A stretch of 64,000 nt of DNA from the NCBI RefSeq assembly GCF_000372725.1, contig NW_005200960.1, forward strand, positions 85,449 through 149,448, given 5' to 3'. How positions within the stretch are numbered: position 1 is the first letter of the stretch; every line of letters starts with the position of its first letter. Below the pieces are notes generated by a model. It searched no databases. It had not been told where the DNA came from and saw only the letters and a list, made by a program, of their open reading frames with translations. Positions 34,280-46,344 of the stretch are shown here, piece after piece. This DNA is from Emiliania huxleyi CCMP1516. Its lineage: Eukaryota > Haptophyta > Isochrysidales > Noelaerhabdaceae. The position numbers and the translations under genes are program-made.

Positions 34280-37200
34280 TCAGGCCGCGGCGGACGCTGC
34301 GCGGAAGCCTGGCGTGCCGCGCCCTGCGGGCATGGGCGTCGCCGCGGTCGAGGGCGCCGACGCCTCGCGCTCGATGCCTTCCTCGAAAGCGAACCCCTCC
34401 TCGGCGAGCCGCGGCAAGCAGTACTCGTAGATGGTAGGGAGCGTGGGCCGCAGCACGCCCGCGAGCGGCTCGGCGTCCGGGCCTGACGAGGCGGAGCCCT
34501 GCTCTAGCAGGCGCTGCACGCCGAGCGCCGCGGTGATGCCGACCGACCGCGACATGCTCGAGACTCCGTCGGGCGTCCCGTAGCTCACCAGCGACGACGA
34601 GCGCACCTGATGGGAGGGCGTGCGCGCGGGGGCGAAGCTCCAGTCGTGTGTCCCGCCTCGCGCGCGCACGTAGTTGGTGGTGGTGGAGGGTGGCGATTGG
34701 AAGGAGAAGGCACCTCGGACGGGCGGCCGTCTGGAAAGGCGACGTGCAGTCGGTGCTCCATGAAGACGGCGTCTCTCTCGCCGGGCGCGTAGCTCAGGCG
34801 GCCAGCGAGCAGCGCGCTGAAGGCGTCGGCGACGGTGGCGTCGGTGCTGATCTCGGGCGCAGACCCGTCCCACACGCCTGCAGGTGGAGCAGCAGCGATG
34901 GTGTGGCTGCCTCACAATCGCAGGGGCTGAGCCTCTCGCGCACGCGCCGAGCGAGGCGAGCGCGTCGATGACGCGGGCGCTGGCTGCCGGAGCCGCGGTA
35001 GGGGTGACGCCGCGCGACGCGAGCAGCTCAGGCCACGTGCGCACGCCGGCCGGCAGCGGCGCCGGCTCCGTCAGGCCGAGATCGGCAAACTCGGCGAAGA
35101 GGCCCGACCAGCCTGCGTAGCGGAGCGTGCCGCGGAAGACGGAGTGCGCCTCCGCCTCGATGCCGTACAGCTCCGCGTACGGGAGCGAGTCGCGGTTGGG
35201 CAGCACCTGGGAGATACGGGGGAGATACGGGGGAGAGATGGGGGAGTAAGTCTGGGCAGCACTGGGGAGGAGGAGCGGAGGAGGAGCGGCGTGGAGGCGG
35301 GAGCGGAGAGGCAAGCGTTTGTGTGTGGCAGAGAGCGGGGTGGGTGAGCACGGACGGGTGCGGGCGCCACCTCGAGGCGCAGCGTGCGGCCGAGGCGCGA
35401 GCTGTCCGCGAGCGGCGTCGCGGAGCGAAGCAGCTCCTCGCCGGCGACACGCACGACCGCCCCGTCCACGGTGAACTGCGCCGGGTTGCGCGTCGCCGAG
35501 ATGACGCCGGCCGGCGACCAGGAGAACTTGTACGCGAGCGGGGTGGAGGAGGCGCACTCGGGCGCGGGGAGGCCGCCGCACAGGGAAGAGAAGGCGGTGA
35601 CGGCGCCCCCCTCCTCGCGCACGCGCCGGATGAGCTCGGCCGCCGACATGTGGTCCAAGCCTGCTAGCAGCTGATCAGTTAGAGGCCGCCGGACGGCGCT
35701 CGACGGCCGACGTGGGGCCCGCGCCCGGGTCGAGCCCCATCTCGGGTAATCTCGGGTAATCTCGGGTAATCTCGCGCCCGGGTCGAGCCCCATCTCGCCC
35801 AGGAGGGGCACGCCCGCCGCGACGGCGCGCTCGTGCAGCGCGAGCAGCTCCTCGGAGACGTAGCTCGCCTGTGAGGGCAGAGCCGCGCGTGCCGAGGCCG
35901 AGAGCCGTGGGCGTCCCCTCGGCGAGCTCTCGCCGTCACGAGGGGAGTGCCGAGATATATCTCGGCTATATCTCGGCTATATCTCGCCGTCACAAGGGGA
36001 GTGCCGCCCTCGATGCACGCCTCCGCCACCGGAGCGTGCATCGTGGCCGGCAGCAGAGAGAGACACGCGTCCGCCTGGCCCAGCAGACCGCACAGCGCCC
36101 CCCACCCCGAAGCGTTGGTCGGCCGAGCGTCGACGGTGAGCGGCTGAAGGTTTGGGCGCCCCAGGGCAGCGCACGCGCGGGACGCCTCTCCCTCCACCGC
36201 GCTGATGACCGTGACGACGTCCGCCGAGCGGCGCGAGAGCAGCTCGATCGCCGGCAGCGCGCACAGCCCGGCGCCCAACACGACAATCCGACTGCCGCCC
36301 GGCGCCGGCGCCGCAGCCGCCGAGGCGGCGAGGGCGGCGGCGCCACCGCCCGCCGATCCGGGGATGGTGCGGTCGTACACGCCGCCGCAATGCTCGGGCA
36401 GCTCGACGACGGACGCTTCGGCGAGTGGCATCCGCGCCGCCAGCGCCTGCAGCTGCGAGAGGACCGCGTCGAGCGGCGCGCGGCCGGCGTCGAGCGTGAG
36501 CTGCATCAGCGCAGACGACTTTTGGCGGAGGCTCGAGGCGGGCTCGCGGCCGGTGGACTCGTTCGGCCGGACGGTCACCTCGAGCAGGTCGAAGCGGCCG
36601 CCCGCCGCCTAAGGGGAGGCTCGGGGTAAGCCTCCGACCGGGTTCAGAGGGCGCCGCCTGCTCTTTGTGAGCTGGGCTGGTGAGCTGGGCTGGTGAGCTG
36701 GGCTGGTGAGCTGGGCTGGTGAGCTGGGCTGGTGAGCTGGGCTGGTGAGCTGGGCTGGTGAGGTGGGCTGGTGAGGTGGGCTGGTGAGCTGGGCTGGTGT
36801 GGTGAGCTGGGCTGGTGAGCTGGGCTGGTGAGCTGGGCTGGTGAGCCGGGCTGGTGAGCCGGGCTGGTGAGCCGGGCTGGTGAGCCGGGCTGGTGAGCCG
36901 GGCTGGTGAGCCGGGCTGGTGAGCCGGGCTGGTGAGCCGGGCTGGTGAGCCGGGCTGGTGAGCCGGGCTGGTGAGCCGGGCTGGTGAGCCGGGCTGGTGA
37001 GCTGGGCTGGTGAGCTGGGCTGGTGAGCTGGGCTGGTGAGCTGGGCTGGTGAGCTGGGCTGGTGAGCTGGGCTGGTGAGCTGGGCTGGTGAGCTGGGCTG
37101 GTGAGCTGGGCTGGTGAGCTGGGCTGGTGAGCTGGGCTGGTGAGCTGGGCTGGTGAGCTGGGCTGGTGAGCTGGGCTGGTGAGCTGGGCTGGTGAGCTGG

Positions 37201-39210
37201 GCTGGTGAGCTGGGCTGGTGAGCTGGGCTGGTGAGCTGGGCTGGTGAGCTGGGCTGGTGAGCTGGGCCGCCTCGACGACGTCGAGCGCCGCGTTGATGAG
37301 CCCCGAGTCGAAGAGGTGGCCTAGCTCAACGCAACACCGCCGATCAGTGGCCTCGAGGAGCTGCGCCGGGCCCGAGCCGAAGAGGGCTGCCGTTCAGCCG
37401 CAGCACGGTCGAGCCGGCGACCGCGCGCGCCTCCGCCTCAGACAAGTGATGCCGGAGGGCCGCGTCGCGACCAGAGAGGGCCCGCTGCGACTCCTCGTCG
37501 CGCTCGCGCGCCTCGCGCAGCGCGCCAATGTACCCGTACGCCGGTGCGAGCGCGCCGGCCTCGGCGATGGTCGCGGCGGAGAGCTCGGCGGAGAGCGGAG
37601 CGCCTTTTCACAAGCAGCACGTGTGAGGTGGCGGAGGTCGGCTGAGTGGCGGAGGTCGGCGGAGGTCGGAGCGCCCGGGGTGGCGAGCGCGTCGAGGAAG
37701 GGGAGCAGCGCCTGCCCACGCGGTGTGGTGTGAAACAGACGCCTCGCTGTGTGCCCCTCGCTGTGTGGCGGCCGCGTCGAGGGACGGGGGGGAGCGCGCC
37801 TGTGCAAAGTGGGCGCTAGCCTCGCGCGGCAGCTCGGCGGGCAGGATGTCGACGCCTGAGGGACGTGCGGCGGACGTGTCGTGGACGCGTCGGACGTGCT
37901 GCGGACGTGGCCTTGCGCGGCAGCTAGGGCAGGAGATCGACGCCGAGTATCAGCCCGCAAGCTATCTAAGCGGCCTCTCGGCGGCCCCTCGGCGGCCTCT
38001 CGGCTAGACATCGCCGAGCATCAGCACGCCGGGCCCGTCCAGGTCGGCCTGCTCCGTGCGGGTGGCGGGGTCGTAGACGAAGAAGGGCTCGTCGATGGTG
38101 GTCGAGCGGACGAGCGGCTCGACGGCGCCGTCGACGTCGCAGGTGAGATCCGCGACCGCAAGCAGGCGCTTGTTGCCTGAGGCGCGCAGGCTCTGCAGCT
38201 GGTCCGTCGAGAGGAGGCGCGGGAAGCGGCGGTCCCAGTACATGGTCGGCACGAGCAGGCTGACGTGCGGCGCGATGGTCTCGTGGAAGCACGGCACGTA
38301 CTCCTCGGGGTTTGCCTACGGGGCAGCTCCGCGACACTGCACGCCGCCCGAGGGAGCCGGCCCGCACGCAGGTCGGGCTCGCGTAATACTCGGCGCGGTC
38401 GAAGGCGGCGCCGGGCCGGGCGGGGCGGACGAAGTCCTGCGCGCCAGTGACGCAGACGTACACCTTGTGCTGGTGCTCGCCGGCCGTCCCCGCCAGCGCC
38501 GAGAGGCGGGCCAGCTCCGACGGAGCCACCCTCTCCACGACCTCGCCGAGCGAGTCGAGCGCGTCGAGTGCCCCGCGAGAGACGTTGCCTGTGCCGGCGA
38601 CGCAGACGACGAGCGGGGAGTACTCCGCGGGCAGGCCGGCGCGAGCTACCTGCTCGCCCGCCGCGCGCAGCGCCCGCCGCGCGTCCGTGGAGTAGTCTGT
38701 GTACGCGTGCGTCGGGCCGATGGAGAGAAACGGAGTCGAGTGGCCAAGCGAGAGGAGGCGGAGGCCGAGCCCGCGCAGGCCGTTGACCATGCCCGACATG
38801 CCGGCGAACTCGCCAAAGGCAACCAGCCGAGGCGTCGTCCCGCCTCCGCCCTCGCGGATGCACTCGTAGTCGATGAGCCGCACCTTCTTCTCGAGGACCT
38901 CGTCAAGAAGCGGCATGTTCTCGGGCTGGGCCTTGATGACGTGGCTGAAGAAGAGGTAGTTCTTCCCGGGGAGGAGCGAGCCGTTGAGCGGCTGCTTGAC
39001 GCCCATGATGGTGTTGGCGCCCGAAAGGTCACGCGTGATGGTCGCGCCTGCCGCCGCAAACTCGCGATCGGTGAAAACGCGCTTCGACGACGGCTGCACG
39101 AGCACCTCGACGCCCGAGTTGACGAGCCGCGAGACGTGGGAGGGAGTCAGCGGAGCGCGACGCTCCCACTTGGAGTACGCCTCGGCGAGGACGCCGAGGG
39201 AACGCCGCAT
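34280..39210 (-). CDS. AASS: Bifunctional lysine-ketoglutarate reductase / saccharopine dehydrogenase
   Basis: Catalyses the first two steps of lysine breakdown by the saccharopine route. Twelve exons (reverse): 39210-38383, 38315-38015, 37855-37800, 37711-37675, 37603-37391, 37320-37271, 36608-35988, 35868-35778, 35660-35371, 35206-34948, 34877-34714, 34606-34280. They total 1,078 residues with all phases agreeing. The N-terminal LKR half starts ERRAPLTPSHVSRLV and includes VKQPLNGSLLPGKNYLFFSH and GEFAGMSGMVNGLRGLGLRL. A linker ends GHLFDSGLINAALDVVEAAG. The C-terminal SDH half has GSRIVVLGAGLCALPAIELL (NAD fold), GEMGLDPG-LDHMSA and FKFSWSPAG-like YKFSWSPAGV. This fused arrangement is known from animals and plants. 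Most introns start GC and several are flanked by duplicated exon sequence. The ATG at 39210 is the first in frame; an acceptor-like site just upstream leaves room for a leader exon. Confidence 0.94.
35720..35797. repeat. Duplicated exon end flanking CCGAGATTAC repeats (AASS intron 8)
   Basis: Two identical 25-base copies (35720-35744 and 35773-35797), coding for the EMGLDPGA exon end and its donor, bracket three GGTAATCTC units. Either copy offers the same GC donor. Confidence 0.9.
35932..36006. repeat. Duplicated exon end flanking AGCCGAGATAT repeats (AASS intron 7)
   Basis: Copies of 21 bases at 35932-35952 and 35986-36006 (one mismatch), coding for GGTPLVTA and its donor, bracket tandem CTCGGCTATAT units. 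Confidence 0.9.
36664..37266. repeat. Intronic minisatellite, 13-base GGTGAGCTGGGCT units
   Basis: About 46 copies of a 13-base unit filling the AASS intron between exons 37271-37320 and 35988-36608. Blocks of GAGCTGGGCT and GAGCCGGGCT variants are homogeneous, as expected from slippage or unequal exchange. One unit carries a short GTGT insertion (about 36797). Confidence 0.97.
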
Positions 39211-39544
39211 GGTTTGAAGCGGAACAGGAAGGTTGCAATCGCTCGGGAATTCCGACGCGGAACACACTGCAAGAAACGAATGCGCTTCTTGGAACTACCT
39301 CCCCGGTCCTAGGCGTGCGGCTGATAACTGCACTCCAAGTGCTCCAAAGCTCTAACCTAACCTCTAACTATGCACGCGCAGCGCTCTGGCCGCTGAAAAA
39401 CCAAAACAAAGCAGGGCGCGCGAAAAAATCGTAAACCGAGACCTCAGAGTTTGTTTGACCTCTTTTTTTAGCAATAGCAAACAACTCTAACACTCACACG
39501 TCATTTGTTCAGAGTTTGAGAGAGAGAGATTTTAGAAAACCAAC

Positions 39545-39870
39545 AAGAAATCACGACTTTAAGTGATTTGGGCTCGGCAGCTTGTCAGCCCTCAGAGCTC
39601 AGTCAGCCGAAGCTGGGGCCGGTCCCGTAGCCGAGAGAGCCCGCGCCGTGAGTTCGACGCGGTCGGGAGGCCTTCCTTGCGGAGAGGCCAGCGAGGTGGC
39701 GATCGCTGTACTTCATGGTCGTCATCAAGTGAAGAAGAAGACGGCTCCGGCTGGTAGTCGACAAGCTGCCGAGCGCAAATCACTCTGTGTGACACATTTC
39801 TTGTTGGCTTCTAAAAATCTCTCTCTCAAGTGACCGGCTGACAAGCCAGAGGTCGATACTCTGGACGACC
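39545..39870. repeat. Dispersed repeat family 3, copy 2
   Basis: Second copy of the element at 23641-23875, same orientation. It has an extra duplicated AGCTCAGTCAG stretch and the diagnostic GGCCAGCGAGGTGGCGATCG. Confidence 0.8.
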
Positions 39871-39879
39871 CATAGGATG

Positions 39880-40401
39880 CCACGAATGCCTGAAGGAGAG
39901 GGAGGCGAGGCCAGAGGCAGACTCAGCTGCTCTCGGGTGATCTCACTTTGGTGGCTGAAGGACCCGATGGTCCTGTCACATTCGCGTTCCGAGTCGTGGG
40001 GGTAGAAGAATTCGAGGTAGAATCGAGTCAGCACTTCCTTGTAGTACAGCGGACCGCCAGGCTCGCCGGCAGCATCCGCAGGGAGGCAGCATATGAGGCA
40101 CCAGTCTTCTGGAGAGCTCAACAGCTGCGGCCGCGATGGCGGAGTCGGCCGCGAGCAGCTTTTGGCTGCGGGATCGAATCGCGGAAGGCTTGGGCGGACG
40201 CGATGCGCGCCCCGGCCAACGCCGGTCACACACGGTGACAAGGAGAAACCAGAGCTCACCCGGCAGTACACGAGGGGTACAAGGTCGACCGTCTGCACTG
40301 GAAGGTTCCGAGCCCCTGCGTCTGCAGCCGCCTGCTTTCACTTGAACAACCTGGGCGTCGCCGGCTGTCCTTCTGCTTCCCCAGCCCTGCCGCCGCTCCG
40401 T
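39880..40401. pseudogene. Gene-fragment-like sequence, unrecognised
   Basis: On the minus strand about 40085-39940 reads GGPLYYKEVLTRFYLEFFYP, then a charged stretch, which looks like real protein. On the plus strand 40190-40290 is nearly identical to 44718-44830 (EKPELTRQY...GYKVD). Neither has a convincing complete gene around it. Probably remnants of one or more duplicated genes. Confidence 0.35.
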
Positions 40402-41054
40402 ATGCTTCTTTTAGTCGGCAGCGCTCACGGCTGGATCTCACAGTCGCAGTCCATTTACGGCGCGCAGATCAGCGAGATTCAGGACCAGATGAACGGCCTC
40501 AAATCCAACCGCGACGTGGTGGCGCAGCTTGGGTTCCTTTGGACGATGCCTGAAGCAGTTGACGACAGCACCGGACTCGGAGGAGGAATCACTTGGGCGT
40601 GGAACCCGGAGCTTTGCGAACTCCTGAAGCCGCGTTTTCGCGAGGGCATCCTGGGCCAAGATTTTCTTGATTGCGACGACTACCGTGCCGCTATCGCACA
40701 TGCGTTTGACACGTGGGCAGCGAACAACAGGCACATCAAGTTCCTCGACGTCACGCGCGAGTGTGAGCTCGCCGGCCTAAACTTCGGCCCGCCCAAAAGC
40801 GCCAAGCAGCTGGGACAACCCCACGGCGGCTGTCCATTTGCCGAGATCTGGGTCACGCTGCTGGCAATCGGCTCGAGCGGACGCCAGCTGACGGAGTCAG
40901 ATGAGACGCTCGATGTGGCAGCTGAGAAGTTGGGCGACAACGCCAGGAACCACGTCAACGCGCAGTCCGGCTCGGGTAAGAACCCCGTCGCCACCGCGAA
41001 GGCCTGTCTGATAGAGACCGACAGACAAACAGAGAGAGAGAAAGAGAGAGCGAG

Positions 41055-41098
<44 letters not shown>

Positions 41099-41165
41099 GC
41101 GAGCGAGAGAGCGAGCGAGCGAGCGAGCGAGCGAGCGAGCGAGCGAGCGAGCGAGCGAGCGAGCG

Positions 41166-41217
<52 letters not shown>

Positions 41218-43239
41218 AGAGAGAGAGCGAGAGAGCGCGCGCGAGAGAGATAGATTGATTGACCTCACCTTGTCGCTTGCAGCCATTTATCCGGCGCTCC
41301 TCCACCTTCCGCTACACAAACGGCGCGCGCCCCTTCCACAACGAGGTCGTCGAGACCTACGCGGGCGAGTTGACGTTCAACACCGAGGACGTCTGCTGGT
41401 ACATGGACTCAGCCTTCTGCTCGCAGTTCCACGCCCTCAAGGCCCGCCCGCCCGCCCGCACTTTGCTCTGAACCTGTCGAGGACTGACGGCGAGATGTGC
41501 CACGAGAGGGGGCTCGCATTGGCGTCCATCGCCAGGCTCCCTAGCTCAACCGACGACCCTCGTGCCTCGGGGTCGACGTGCCGACCGTTGCGGGGCCGCC
41601 CACCTATTGCGGGGCCCGGTCAAGCCAAACCTTCCTCTCACTGTGATTTTGTGGTGAGCTCTGTGACTTGCTTCGCCAACATGGATCGTCATGACTGCGC
41701 CGGGGCTCTCCTGCCTGTCTCACAGAGCGATGTGGAGATGGCCCAGAGATGGCCACCCTTCCTCCTCCCTGCCTCGCCCATGCCCCAGTCCCCACCTTGA
41801 CGTCCGCACCTCTGCCACGCGCCTACTTAGGAGTCGCTCGGCGGCGCGCAAAGCGCGCGCATACTGGTCGACTTTTTGACGTACGGGCTGATGACGCTCG
41901 GCCTCGTCTTCTACCTGGTCTTCTTTTGCCGCATCGCGTACCGATCCTTGGGCGCGAGGAAACGGAAGGTGGACGAGGACGGCGACGACGAGTTTTCTTG
42001 TCGGGAGCGCGTGACTGCGGGCGTCCGCGCCGTCTCGCACTGGAACCCTTGCGTGCTCAGCACGTTCCTCACGCTCTTGATCGTCCCGCCGCTGCTCAAC
42101 ACGCTCATCTTCTCGCCATGCTTCGACTGCTTCGACTTCGAGGCGCCACGGCACCGCGCCCGGCTTGCGCTCATCTAGCGCGCACTTGAATGCCGGCGGT
42201 CCCTGCCCGCACCTAGGCGGCGGCGCTGCACGAGATCGGCCACTTTCTCGGCCTCGGCCACCCCGACAACATCCCCGACAATTGGGTGCAGCGTCCCGCC
42301 GAGCGAGCGGCCACGGCACAGCAGAACGCGTCCGTGACGCGTCCGTGACACGTCCCGCACAGGCGTTCCCCGACGTCCCCATCGCCGGGCCGCTGCCGGG
42401 AAACAACTCGTTCCACGCCGGCATCGGCGCTGCCGTCCTCGCAGGCCACGCAGCACACACGCAACATCTCACGCACACGCGCTGGAAACCGGCACAAGCC
42501 CGCATGACCAGAGTAGCACGACAGCACAGTGTACATGATTCGTGCCATGACGCCGAGCACACTGAACTTCGCCTCTACGCGCACACTGTTCGACCGCTTC
42601 TCTCTCGCACCAGTGAGTCCAGCTCGCGCAGCTACAGCTCTCGTCCACCGCCCCCCCCCCCCCCCCCAGCCGCCCTTAGAAATGATGCGAGGGACACGGC
42701 CCACCACTCAGCGTGCGTGCAGAGGTGTCCCTGACCCCTCTCTTTCCTCAGGCCGCCGACCGACCCGGGGCGAGTTCAACTGCACCAACCCCTGGGCTGG
42801 TGTCCGGCCGGGTGTTCCGCCGGGCGCCGAGGTCGAAAAGATCGTGGACGTTTACGACTTTGCCGACGGACGGCTGGCGTACTCGTACCCCGTCCGGAAC
42901 GCGCAAATGGAGGTCGCGCTGGCGCCGCCGGAAAGGGACGGGACGCGTCCATTATGCGTCCATTGGTGCGTGCCGCGTTAGGCCCGCACGCAGCATAACC
43001 CGCTCTCGTGCCTCACGGACGACGACCTGGAGGGGCTGGCGGTGCTCTATCCCGACTGTGGCGACTATGCGCTCTCGGGCGCCGTGTGCCACAAGCAGTC
43101 CATGCACATCGGCCTCGTGCGCGTCGGTGTCTACGTGCTCTTCCCTGCGCTCGTCTCACTGCTGCTCGTCGTATGCTTCTCGTCCATCGTGCACCAATTC
43201 GAGCGGCGCGAGCGCAAGCGCATGCAGAAGAGCGGCTGA
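40402..43239 (+). CDS. Membrane-anchored metalloprotease, matrixin/metzincin-like
   Basis: Seven exons: 40402-40959, 41283-41441, 41831-42142, 42217-42327, 42363-42420, 42752-42915, 42982-43239. They total 539 residues with consistent phases, nearly all introns GC...AG. The N-terminus MLLLVGSAHGWISQSQS is a short signal-like start. YRAAIAHAFDTWAANNRHIKF resembles the helix and strand of matrixins. The zinc motif is HEIGHFLGLGHPD (His348, Glu349, His352, His358). Between them lies an exon with two hydrophobic helices (LMTLGLVFYLVFF, residues ~262-278; FLTLLIVPPLLNTLIF, ~312-330) and a Cys cluster. A third, C-terminal helix (VGVYVLFPALVSLLLVVCF) ends in a basic tail. Family: M10-like by motif; the substrate is unknown. 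Confidence 0.82.
41030..41250. repeat. (GA)n / (GAGC)n microsatellite in metalloprotease intron 1
   Basis: Alternating GA dinucleotide and GAGC tetranucleotide runs over ~220 bases. No coding meaning. Confidence 0.97.
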
Positions 43240-43429
43240 TGGGCTGTCGTACTGCGATCTCGCGAATCGCCCATTCGTGCTGGACGACGCTATTTTCGTG
43301 TGTAAGAGGGCGAGAGCGAGAGGGGTGATGGGTGATAGGGTGAGGGTCGTCAGGGGGTGATTCGATGTACCCGTACAAATTCCCAAACACAAACGTATAG
43401 GGATCCCTACGTGTGTGCGTGCGTGGCCT

Positions 43430-44184
43430 CTAGTTCCATTTCACTGTGTGGCACAGCTCGCGTTGCAAAACCTTGATTTGACCATTTGCGCAAAAAGGTA
43501 CATATCGGTGCCTTCCAGAGGCAGCTGCGACCCCGCCGAGTGGACGGTAACACACAGCAGGTGGCGCGGTGTGTTACCGTCCACTCGGCTGGGTCGCAGC
43601 TGCCTCTGCGCGTCCTCTGGGTATGTACCTTTGTCGCGCGCCGGAGACGACTCGACGCCGCTGAGATCGGAGATCAAGCTCTGACAGGTCGCACGTCGCT
43701 CCTTTGACGCCGACGTGACTCACCCGTGCAGATCACATCAGGACACGGTCTCGACACGCTCGGTACGACGCCTGCGACCCGTCTTGGGTCAGGTGGCACG
43801 ACGCTCATCGCGCCTACCAGCGCTGCCGTGCAGGTTGCCACGACGAGGTCGAGCACGCTTCTATACGCTCGCCCAGCCTTCCTTTCCATCCCATTAGGCA
43901 GCCTGGGAACGGTGGCGGTCAGAGGCAAAGCCTGCGAGGGGCGGTGGAACCACATGTCACGGCTACCGCCGGCTCGACCCCACGATAGCCTCCGGAGGCT
44001 GACTTTGAGGCACAATCATCGGACGACGTCGGCGAGTTGAGTCGCGCTCGCGGTAGCCAGATGACCTCTCATACTAGTATCATCGGCCATGGCCGCAGGA
44101 AGCGCGGGGGATTCCGCTGGGAGCAACACGGAGCTCCGTTGGACGCGTTTTCAAGATTAGCGTGTCAGAGTGAATTGGAACTAG
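43430..44184. mobile_element. Repeat element 2, copy A (terminal inverted repeats)
   Basis: Starts CTAGTTCCATTTCACT and ends with its inverse (AGTGAATTGGAACTAG). Much of it (about 43596-44184) recurs inverted at 63356-63955. An internal long hairpin (about 43518-43608) has arms GGCAGCTGCGACC... and GAGTGGACGGTAACACAC. No transposase frame is seen. A non-autonomous DNA transposon is likely; the flanking duplication is not evident. Confidence 0.65.
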
Positions 44185-45278
44185 CCCGTCGGCAGACTGC
44201 AACTGCCAAAACTCTGCCCCCCCCACCCCCCCCACCCCCCACCACCACCACGAGCCCCAGCTTGGACCAGTTTTTTCACGACACCTCCCCGTATCTGCTA
44301 TCTCCCCAGGTCTCTCCCCGCCGCGTCCCCGTATCTCTCCTCTGTGATCAAGTGACCATCCCGCCAGGATGCACACGCGCAGGGTTGGCCTGGCAATGTG
44401 TTTCTGTATAGTAGAAAGCGAGCCGACCCCTTCTTTTGACGTTTCATTTGTAGAACCTGCCTAATACGTAGAGATAGAGTGTGGACAGCAGGAGCGCGCA
44501 AGGCGGCCGGGTCGGCCGATTGCCATTTTGGCAAGATTCACTCTGGATAAAAATCAAAAATATCACTGTGTACTCTCTCTCTATCTGTTAGAGATTGCCT
44601 GCGCAAAGACCAAGTACATTGCCGGCATCACGGGTCGCGCTCGAGCGGGGCATGCCAGTCGATTTCTTCAGCGACAACCTTTACAACAAGGCCCACCACC
44701 GGCGGCCCCACGACGGCGTCCTCGCCGCCTGGGCGGACGCGATGCGCGCCCCGGCCAACGCGCCGGTCGTGCACGGTGACAAGGAGAAACCAGAGCTCAC
44801 CCGGCAGTACAACGAGGGGTACAAGGTCGACCTCGCAGAACCCCCCACGCTGGGCCGGGAGGATGCGATGAAGTAGGCGCGAGAAACGAATCTGCGAGGC
44901 GTGGCCGCTCATGCGGCCCGATGGGGAGGAGTGGGGCGGACTACGGGGCATCGGCTTCTTACACAGCCCTTTCTTGCAGCGAGCCCTCCAACCCACCCGC
45001 GCTAGGTCTCGGGGGACGCAGGGGTCAGCCCCGCGCGACCTCGGGAACTAGCCGGGGCAGTCGGAGAAGGGGCAACTCCGTGCACTGACGGTCGGCCGTC
45101 AGAAATCACGCCTGCGTGGATCGCGTCACACCAATCCTCGCTACCCAACGCGGCCAAAGGAGATGCCCCTCGAGAACCTCGAGAGTGGGAAGGGCGTCTG
45201 TATCGATGCTCGCCGTGGAAAACCTTTATTTACAGTCCACATTGCTCGCTGGTGCCGTGTGCGGCACGGGCCGACTCG
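44185..45278. other. Intergenic, with one short gene-like frame
   Basis: Holds a C-rich tract (44216-44250) and, at 44640-44876 (+), a frame containing ADAMRAPANAPVVHGDKEKP, duplicated from or to 40190-40290. No intact gene is supported. Confidence 0.4.
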
Positions 45279-46344
45279 ATGAGAATCTTGACGACCGACG
45301 CAAACACCCGCCACACCGCCGACGAGGCCGGCCGGGTCGGCTGCCTCCTCTTCGGAGGCGTGCTAATCTGGTGCACCCACGCGCTCGTCTCGGCGGTGGT
45401 GCATGCGCTCGGCGGCCGGCGCGGCGACGTCTCGCCAGTGCGCGTCGCCTTCTTCGCCTCGACGTGGCTCTGCGCCTTCCTGGAGCTGCCGCGGTACATC
45501 CTCCTCGCCACCGGCCGCGCCTACGGCTCCTCCGACTCGTCCCGCGTCCAGAAGGGCGTTTACTCGTGCCACGTCGCATCGGGCGTCTTCTTCCTCGGCT
45601 CCTTCACGCTCATCCTCTCCGCCTTCAACCACCTCTTCTCGGGCCGCTCCATCCGGCTCCTCCGCCGCGAGGTGCTCGTGTGCGCCAACCTCGCCTTCGC
45701 CCTCCTCGCCCTTGCAAACATACTCCTCCTCGAGCGCGCGGGCGAGACGCTCCTCCACTACTTCGAGCACTCGGAGGCCTTCGTAGCCTACTGCGTGCTC
45801 GAAGGAGCGCTCAGCACCGCCTACTCCCTCGCCGCCCTCTACTGCATCCAGCGGATCGGCGCGTACCAGCAGCTCGCCCGGCTGCACTCTCCAGAGTCCG
45901 AGGCGGCGGCGCGGCTCGCTCGCACTCTCTCGCAGCTCAGGCGCGCGATGCTCGTCTGCGCGTGCTGCTTCCTGCTCCGGATCGGGATGCTCCTCGTCAA
46001 GCAGCTCGAGCTGCACGACCTCATCGGCGGCGCTTCCCCGGGGGACGACCCGCTCGAGCTCTTCACGCCGCAGTGGCTCCTATACATTTACCTCCTCCCC
46101 TCCGCACTCTCCACGAACTCCCACACGAACCGTCTCGGAACCTTCCCATAGGTTCCTGCTCGCCGACCTCCTCCCCCGCATCCTCCCCCTCGCCGCCTTC
46201 ATCCTCCTGATGCACCGCCGCCCGCGTCGCCCGAGCCGTGCCTCGCCGCTGGGCACCCTCTCAAGGACCCTCTCAAGGACCCTCTCCTCCGGCGCGGAGA
46301 GAAGAGGACGAGCGGCCTCGCCTTGCACCCGCCTCGTTGAGTGA
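45279..46344 (+). CDS. Seven-helix membrane protein, THH1/TOM1/TOM3-like
   Basis: Exon 1 (45279-46075) and exon 2 (from 46152), joined by a GC...AG intron (TG|GCTCCT), read through TPQW-FLLADLLPRILPLAAF, the usual last helix of THH1/TOM1/TOM3 (DUF1084) proteins. Hydrophobic helices are visible at CLLFGGVLIWCTHALVSAVV, VAFFASTWLCAFLELPRYIL, GVFFLGSFTLILSAFNHLF, LVCANLAFALLALANILLL, ALSTAYSLAALYCIQRIGAY and AMLVCACCFLLRIGMLLVK. In plants these tonoplast proteins are known as host factors for tobamovirus replication; the native role is poorly known. The frame stops at 46344; further splicing into the Gly/Ala-rich open region to 47194 (EEEIAALNRSVHEQLL) is possible and would add a soluble tail. 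Confidence 0.65.

Noticed and set aside
36664..37266. Tandem array as a possible centromere or replication origin
   Set aside because: It lies wholly inside one phased intron of AASS, so intronic slippage explains it.
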